A stretch of 64,000 nt of DNA from Ursus arctos. Lineage: Eukaryota; Chordata; Mammalia; Carnivora; Ursidae. The translations under genes and the position numbers were made by a program. Shown here piece by piece: positions 57,620 to 64,000 of the stretch (positions within the stretch are counted from its first letter, which is position 1; each line of letters begins with the position of its first letter). The notes under the pieces were generated by a model. It saw nothing but the letters and a program-made list of their open reading frames with translations, was not told where the DNA came from and made no database searches. Where the stretch lies: NCBI RefSeq assembly GCF_023065955.2, contig NW_026622797.1, positions 54,495,689-54,559,688 on the forward strand, read 5' to 3'.

Positions 57620-59000
57620 GGAAGAAGAGATACTCAAGGAAAACTAGCAATCTCTGCTCAGGGGTTAGATCCTTTGATACTGTCCCACAATTCTTGGATT
57701 CATGCTTCTATTTTATTTCTGTTTTCAATTCATTTTTTTCCTCTGTTTATTTCAATCTGAATAATTTCTATTGATCTATTTTTAAGTTCACTGGTTCTGT
57801 CTTCTGCTGTCTCCTACCTACCGTTAAAGAATTCTTCATCTCTGATATCATACTTCTTAATTTTAAGTTTTCAATTTTGCCATCTTTATAGTTTCCACCT
57901 TTCTGCTGAAATTCTGTGATGACTATTTATGCATGTTGTCCTTTTCCACTAGCTCCTTTAACATATTAATGGTAATTAAAATCTTTGGTAGTTCTAACAT
58001 CTAAATCATCTCTGTGTCTGGTTCTGTTGTCTGCTTTTCACTTGGCAAAGATTCATCTTATTCCCCTGCTATATTTGTGTATGATAACTTTTTAATGACT
58101 TCTGGAATTATATATAAACAATAGACACTGAGGCAAATAGGACCCATGCCTGGGAAGGTGCATGCCTCTTTTTTTGTCAGGCTGTTACTGTGGGGCGTTG
58201 AGTTGAACTGCCAGTAGTTGAGCTGGGTTTGATTTTGCTGCGGCATAACAGGTTTCAAATTCCCCAGCAATGGATTGCTACCTCTTGTTCAGTCTGGGCC
58301 CTAGGGTGTTGGTGAGATTTCCTTTGAATTCCTGTTCCACTCTCAGCTTTCAGCAGACCTTACACGACTGCACTACAAAGGGAATCTTTTCCATGCCATT
58401 TCCCCCTCCTCCAATGGTATATTGATGGTGCTTATTATAAGGTATGGGACACATGGTAAGAGTGAGAGATGTCTCTCGGATTTTATGATCCAAAGTTAGT
58501 CTTAGCCAGGTCCTCTCTATCTGGGCCATAATGACGGGTCTTTCTCAGCGTTCCTGTATTCCTTCAGGATAGAAACACTCTGGTTTGTATCTGTGAGATT
58601 CTTGATTTGGAGAGGCTTCTGCCGCTCCAGCAATAAAAGCTGGCGTTTGTCACAAGGCAGACAACTTTGTTTTTGCATCTCTATCTAGGAGCAGTGTGCC
58701 TTTGCCTGGACTGGTGACAGAGGGTTTCTCCCCTTTTCCCAGCACTCCCAGCAGAAGAGTCTTATGCCTGTTCTTTGAGGCAAGGCTTGGGGTAGAAGGG
58801 GAGATTTCCTGACCCTTTCCCAGGGTCAGACAGTTTTGGTTCCTACAATTTACCTTTGCTGGGAGCAGAAGCTAAGTTTTCTTGGCCCTTACTCAGTGGC
58901 TTATAACCTTTGATTCCCATAAGAAAGTTCAAGAAGTGAGTATGGATTTGTGCCTGTACCCTGTGAAGAGGAAACTATTTGGTCTCCTCCTTTGCACATG
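57620..59000 (-). mobile_element. Old L1 (L1M/HAL1-like) 5' region, antisense
   Basis: On the + strand, TTAAGTTCACTGGTTCTGTC, TTTGGTAGTTCTAACATCTAA and CTCTGTGTCTGGTTCTG resemble the antisense of the old L1 region preceding ORF2, as at 50700-51200. A GC-richer stretch at 58300-58900 resembles its 5' part. More diverged than the copy at 48770-52240 and without the ORF2 part. Confidence 0.6.
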
Positions 59001-59299
59001 ATGGAGGCTCATAGTAAAGAACTATGGGGTGATTATAGACACCTTGTCCCTCGTATTCTAAATTTCCACCCTGGTCATCAATTCATTTTAATAACTCATT
59101 GATATTTCAGCTGTTTTCTTTTACTTTATTCTCATGCCAGTCACTTCTTTCTTATGCTCTGGGATTTACTTTGCCCTTCACTTCAGTTCTCAGATGGGCT
59201 TGAAATGTTATGATTTTTGTATTTTTTTCTCTGGCTTTTTGTTGTTGTTGGGGTAGAAGTGATGTTCTCTTATGGGTTTATAAATTCTAAGTTGAATCA

Positions 59300-61574
59300 T
59301 CATGTCCTGGGGTTTAAATAGCTCATGGTCAGTATTACCTTTTACTAAAATAGTTCTTTGGTATTCCCAGATTTAGGATCTATAGTACCAGCTCTATGAG
59401 ATCTATTTCAAAACACATTTAGTATTGGAATCTTAGTGTTAAAATTGTCTGACTTGTGTAGTAAACTTAGCCCAGTCTTAGCTAGTGTATGGATCTAGCT
59501 GAATCCCTCGATATTTGCATCTCCACCAGTCTTTACTTTTCTCATATATGAACTGTTTTTCACATGTATAATTTACTGCACTTTCCAGGGGTGCAGTGGG
59601 TCTTTTGTAATGCTGGAAATTATATGCTCTTGTCACATGCAAACATTTAGCTATTTGCAAAGATCATGGGTAATATTACTAGCAAATGTGAAGGTCTGTT
59701 CTGTTCTACTTAGAATATGCAGTAGACTCATGATACATGTCTGGATATCTTCTGGATATTCTGTCTAATCTTTGAAGCAATAGCAATACACATAGCATAG
59801 GCACATAGTTTCTTTTTAATGATATTTGTGATGAATTCACAATGCTTATTTAACCTAAGAAAGTTCTTTTTATCACTACGATAGAATTATTGTGTATAGA
59901 ATGTTAGATGTAAATGTGCAGGGAGTGAGTGCATGTCCTAGTTATGTTGCTTCCAGTAGCATTTAGCTTTGTAGCACATGTGATTCAAATTTGGATTAAA
60001 AAAAAAGACAGATTAATCTGTGTCATGGATAATCACCATCAATAGCATATCATTGAAACAGTAAATATTAAGTCTGTAAAGAACAAAGATCTGCTGGACC
60101 ATAAGCAATGGCAATGCACAATCATTATTGGGTTTTAGGCTAGAATTAATCAATTTTAAAAATGGGCCCTAGCTTAAGCTATTAACATCTTACAAGATAA
60201 ATGCCAGCTTTTCCTTTTCCACTTTCCATTTTGAAAATTACTAAAATGCATATTTCACTTGTAGCTTAAAAAATATATTTAGTCGTTGCTTAATCAATAT
60301 CTTACAAAAGAGATGAAATCAAGTTAATGATGCGTGCCCAGTAGAAATAGTCTTCTTACCAAACTGTAAGAGCCATCTCTTCTCTACAAGGAACCAATCT
60401 TCATAAGCTATAAGAACTACCCATTTGACACACTCTATTAATTGTAATTAAAACATGAACATCTACTTTGCTGTGCTGCTGTTTAATAGATTTTGATCAG
60501 CTTTCATACTTGCTCCCAGAGTGGTGGTTTGTGTATTGTGATTAAGACTCAACATGAGCCCCAATACTGTGTCATTATTTATGACAATATAAGCTATGAG
60601 ATCAGTCATTTGCACTGTTTTTCCTTATGCTAATTTTAAAAAGCTGTCAATATAAGGACATTAAAATACTGAGCTATATTTGGAAATAAATGCTCAACTA
60701 CTCTAGTCATTTTGTATTCACTGTCATAATGTTAATCATGAGGGTCTTATGTGGTGTTATTTGGATGTAATTTCATTTTAAGATCCTACAAAATCCTCTA
60801 TCTCTTGTCTGGATTTAGTCAAGTGTGTCTGCCTTAGTGTATCTGCATGGCAGTTCCTTTGATACTTCTCTTAGAGGGATATTTGAGAAGTGGAAACCAG
60901 TGTGCAGGGAGGGGCAAACCTACCCATCAGGCAGCTTAATTTAGATGCCCTTAATCTGATTCAGGTTCAGTGATTTGATTTTGAAAATGGAGTGTTCTCT
61001 AACTCTTTCAACTTTCCTTCTCTATAACTTGGGTAAGGTCAATTAGACCCAGAGAGGAAATGTTCACACCTAATGTGCAAATGCAGATGATTGGCTTGTA
61101 GTTCTTATGACAATGCCAGAAATTGCATGTGTTTGTCTTATCTTACGTGTAGAAAAAGCCAATTTGATAATTGTGAACTGCTTTCTGCAGCTGTGAATGC
61201 CCCCTTTCAAACCAATAGAAAACAACAGGAGGCCCAACTGTGAACATTCTTTTGAAAATTCTATTTACAAAATGTATCCATTAACAAACTACCCCACAGC
61301 TTCCTGGGAATTAAAGTCAGACCTGGTAAAGTAACAGCGCTCCCAGATGGGCCTCCTTACACGCCATCTCTTGTGTTCTACTCCCAGTGCAGTAGAATTC
61401 ATAGTTTTTTTTTTGGAGGTTTTATAAAATTTTCCTTTTTATGTAGATAAATAGGCTAGCCAGTGTAATCACTAAAAAACAAAAGTCCACATGAGCTTTA
61501 TAATAAATATTTAAATGATACTATACCATAAGCAAATACTTGAAATTTGCTTCCAAATTTTTCATGGACTTACT
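59300..61574. other. Repeat-poor stretch, candidate conserved non-coding DNA
   Basis: About 2.3 kb without a SINE, L1, LTR or DNA transposon that I can recognise, the longest such run in the right half of the window. Several parts (for example 60420-60760) have balanced composition without low-complexity runs. No coding frame. Whether it is conserved cannot be told from one sequence. Confidence 0.35.
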
Positions 61575-61750
61575 CCAACACACTTGAAACTTATTATTTA
61601 TTGCCATGTATCAGTTGTTTTTTCTCATCCCCCTCCCCCCCCAAAATTGTAAGCTTTTTGAGGGCAAAGATAATGCTTTTCCTTTCTTTTTTCTCATAGG
61701 TCTTATAACTTAGTGGGTTCTTCATAGATACTGATTAATTGGTTGAATAT
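61575..61750 (+). mobile_element. L2 LINE 3' end
   Basis: TTATTATTTATTGCCATGTA, AAATTGTAAGCTTTTTGAGG, GCAAAGATAATGC and TACTGATTAATTGGTTGAAT match the L2 terminal order (TTTATTTGTTTATTGTCTGT, TAGAATGTAAGCTCCATGAGGGCAGGGAC, AATAAATATTTGTTGAATGA). Confidence 0.75.
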
Positions 61751-61755
61751 ACAAA

Positions 61756-62844
61756 TACACTAACATTAGAAAAATTTGGGAGGTAGATTTGCCCAAACCT
61801 AACATTTAAAATCAAATCTTTATTTCTTCGTCAGAAAGAAATTTCACTCATTCTTATGTACTTTAGATTATGGATGCAAAGTCCACCAATAAAATATACC
61901 ATGTGTCTATGTTGTATTCTTCATTCTTTTTTTGTTTGTTTTTGTTCATTATTTTTCTTAGTAAAATTAATAAAGCACTAAAAACATGTCAGATTCTACT
62001 CTAACCACCAAACTGTATACCTTAAAAAAGCTTTTTTTTTTTTCTTCTAAAATAAAGGTTAGCATTATGAAGCATTTAGAAAAGGTGCAAAGGATTCTAG
62101 TTCATTATAAGGAGCCCCGCAAACCTGCAACTACATAATCTGAGAGTTTTTCTTCAGGACTCCTAGTGATGGATGGTGCATTTTTTCTTTCTATAGCCTG
62201 TTTTAGGGCAATCAAACTGAAATACATGTAAGGAGTCCAATGAAAGTTATTTTACCAGTTCAGGATATAGATTCTATTTCACTTTCACCTATGCCTAAAT
62301 CTTTTAAAAATATCCCAAATTGCCCCCACTCTTATAGATTCATCTTAGAACCTATGCAATTTAATAGGTGAAGAAATTGTTAAGCAAAAGAAACAGCAGA
62401 AGTACATATAGTCTTTACGAAGGTGAAATGTAATTCTTCCTATCCCAAAAACCAGAAAAGACAAATCTAGATCTAATTTATGAATTGCTTTGAGTTTATT
62501 TTCCGTCTCTCCTCAGCATATCAAATATATACAAATAATCAAACTAACATCGAATTATTGGTCTCCCTGAAGACAAATAAAACAAAAATACTAAAAATGA
62601 GTATTTTTTAAAAACATAAATACATATTGATGGTGATTTTTTTAACATCAGACCAGTATGAGGCTTCTAGAAATAGTCATTATTATCCATTGTCTAGTAC
62701 ATCGTTAGTTTTTGATATACAGTGGCTAACTGAACATAATAAAAACATAGAAATAGTCATTGTGATTATTTTGTTAAATTAACATTTGTTAAGTGCAGCC
62801 CTGGGGTACTGGATGTTGAAGATGTTTCCCTTCAACAAAGGTTA
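61756..62844. other. Unassigned AT-rich DNA
   Basis: About 1.1 kb. Nothing recognised apart from short A/T runs. Confidence 0.4.
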
Positions 62845-63420
62845 AGGGAAAGTGAAATAGAGATGTTTATGACTCATAAATCCTGAAGGAGGTACCCTGC
62901 ATGCCTGGAGAGGCCTCACAGGGGGCTCAAGGCAGGATGCCTGCAGAGCGAGTGAGGCAGGACCTGGGACACAGGCCTTTATTAGGGCCCATGGGTGGAG
63001 TGCTTTGAGATTCCTTTGCTGGGGCTGGATTGGACAATTCAAATTTTAAAAAGTGGTTTTGGTGAGATTCACAGGGTTCTTATCTAAGGGGCGGGTGCTG
63101 AAGGGGAAGGACCTGCAAGGCAAGGGAGAATGCTTATTACATGGGTCCCGGGAAAGTTATATTAGGAACTTACAGTTATTTGAGACTCTGCAGGCTGTCC
63201 TCAAAGGCATGTGTTCATGGAAGGAGCTTGCGTCAGTTCAGGGCCCCTGCAGGGCCACACAAAGTGGATGCGGAGGCAGTAGTATTTCCAGCTGTGTAGC
63301 TGCCTCTCCGTGGTCACTTAATACAACTAGCAATGCACTGTAAGTACCTAAGGAAAATCTAATTATTGGTAGGCCTGTCTAGACTGGATAAAGACTACCA
63401 ACCTGGAAGGTGAGATAGAA
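62845..63420 (-). mobile_element. LTR-like element, minus orientation (family unknown)
   Basis: This GC-rich island in AT-rich surroundings reads, on the complement, as a promoter-like GC block followed by CCTAATAAAGGCCTGTGTCC (complement of about 62970-62989), a polyadenylation signal embedded as in retroviral LTRs, then CT-rich sequence. The ends are not defined and no target-site duplication was found. Open frames at 62842-63042 and 63053-63343 fall inside it and lack protein signatures. Confidence 0.5.
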
Positions 63421-64000
63421 TCATCTCTTGAAATTAGTTTTAGGCTGGACATTAACAACCATATGATTATCCTGGCATTTAATCCTGGACAAGAATATTA
63501 TAGTAACACAAACGTTTTAAATACAAAATTGGTCTAAATGTTTACCAAGGAGGACCTCCTGTCTCACAGAACAGATTCTCTAGGGAGTTAGAGAGTAAGG
63601 GAGTAGGTCAGGAAATTGGATTCATATAATGCAGATAGAAATGAGCCTTATTTAAGACCACTGTGTAACGGTGCTACCTGAACCCAGGCAACAGAATTGC
63701 CTACCCTCTTCAGATATCTCTCCATAACTCGGGACTTTATGAAACAAGGAACCCATTAGTTGAAAGTTACTGATCTCAAGCTTTGAAATAAGAACTATGC
63801 TATGTTTCTGATACATTGACTTGATGGTATACCCTTGGCATGAATAGGAAGCTCTGATCTTTTTCACCGAAGATACAGATCAAGGTTAAAACTTCACTTT
63901 ATCAAGCACCTTTGCTGATTAGGGTGCAGAGGTAAACATTTCTGGCCTGAAATGTTTTCTTGTGCTGCACTCATGCTCAGTTGTGGGTTCCATGTGGTTC
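63421..64000. other. Unassigned non-coding DNA
   Basis: No gene or repeat recognised up to the window end. Confidence 0.4.

Noticed and set aside
1..64000. CRISPR array, operon, phage or other prokaryotic-type system
   Set aside because: No spaced direct-repeat array, no long dense coding frames and no bacterial features; the DNA is mammalian and repeat-rich.

Overview
This window looks like non-coding DNA from the nuclear genome of a caniform carnivore, most likely a bear or a pinniped. The main evidence is the short interspersed elements. I count 16 copies of the tRNA-Lys-derived carnivore SINE (SINEC/Can-SINE), and several carry the long pyrimidine-rich 3' part and AATAAATAAA tail typical of the ursid/pinniped subfamily. 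A 5'-truncated LINE-1 3' end at about 54155-54395 is also of the carnivore type. The DNA is AT-rich and CpG-poor. I found no convincing protein-coding gene, tRNA, rRNA, snRNA, CRISPR array or bacterial feature. The open frames of 60-134 codons carry no recognisable domain, and many of the longer ones lie inside SINEs, LTRs, a DNA transposon or microsatellites. The window is probably intergenic (gene-desert-like) or lies within a very large intron.

Layout. At 0-10 kb there are four SINEs, a G-rich tract, an old L1 3' end (about 6345-7755) holding a nested SINE, an L2 piece, and an old L1 ORF2 fragment (about 9085-9530) that carries a poly(A)-only insertion. At 10-20 kb there are SINEs (two stacked in one tail), MIR and L2 fossils, a Tigger-like DNA transposon (15135-15886), and three LTR-like segments between about 18.0 and 20.1 kb. 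At 20-31 kb there is a MER5-like hAT remnant, a solo-LTR-like element on the minus strand (about 24007-24510), an alternating purine-pyrimidine tract, one of the youngest SINEs (26561-26764), and L2/MIR fossils. At 31-45 kb there are more SINEs and MIRs, a 147-bp pure A/T tract, an LTR at 37516-38091 related to the one at 18 kb, and a hAT element with an internal 29-bp duplication. At 45-53 kb old L2 sequence is interrupted by L1 and a TTTC microsatellite, followed by a long antisense old L1 (about 48770-52240) with a very young SINE inside. At 53-64 kb there is an MLT1 LTR, the carnivore L1 tail, another antisense L1 5' region (about 57620-59000), a repeat-poor stretch (about 59.3-61.57 kb), an L2 tail and an LTR-like segment near 63 kb.

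No set of genes works together here, and I see no sign of an undescribed system. What the sequence records is retrotransposition history: target-site duplications, nesting order, an insertion that seems to be only a poly(A) tail, a possible SINE 3' transduction, and several tracts likely to adopt non-B DNA. Family names were assigned from memory of consensus sequences and not by a database search. Boundaries are approximate unless a target-site duplication (TSD) is quoted.
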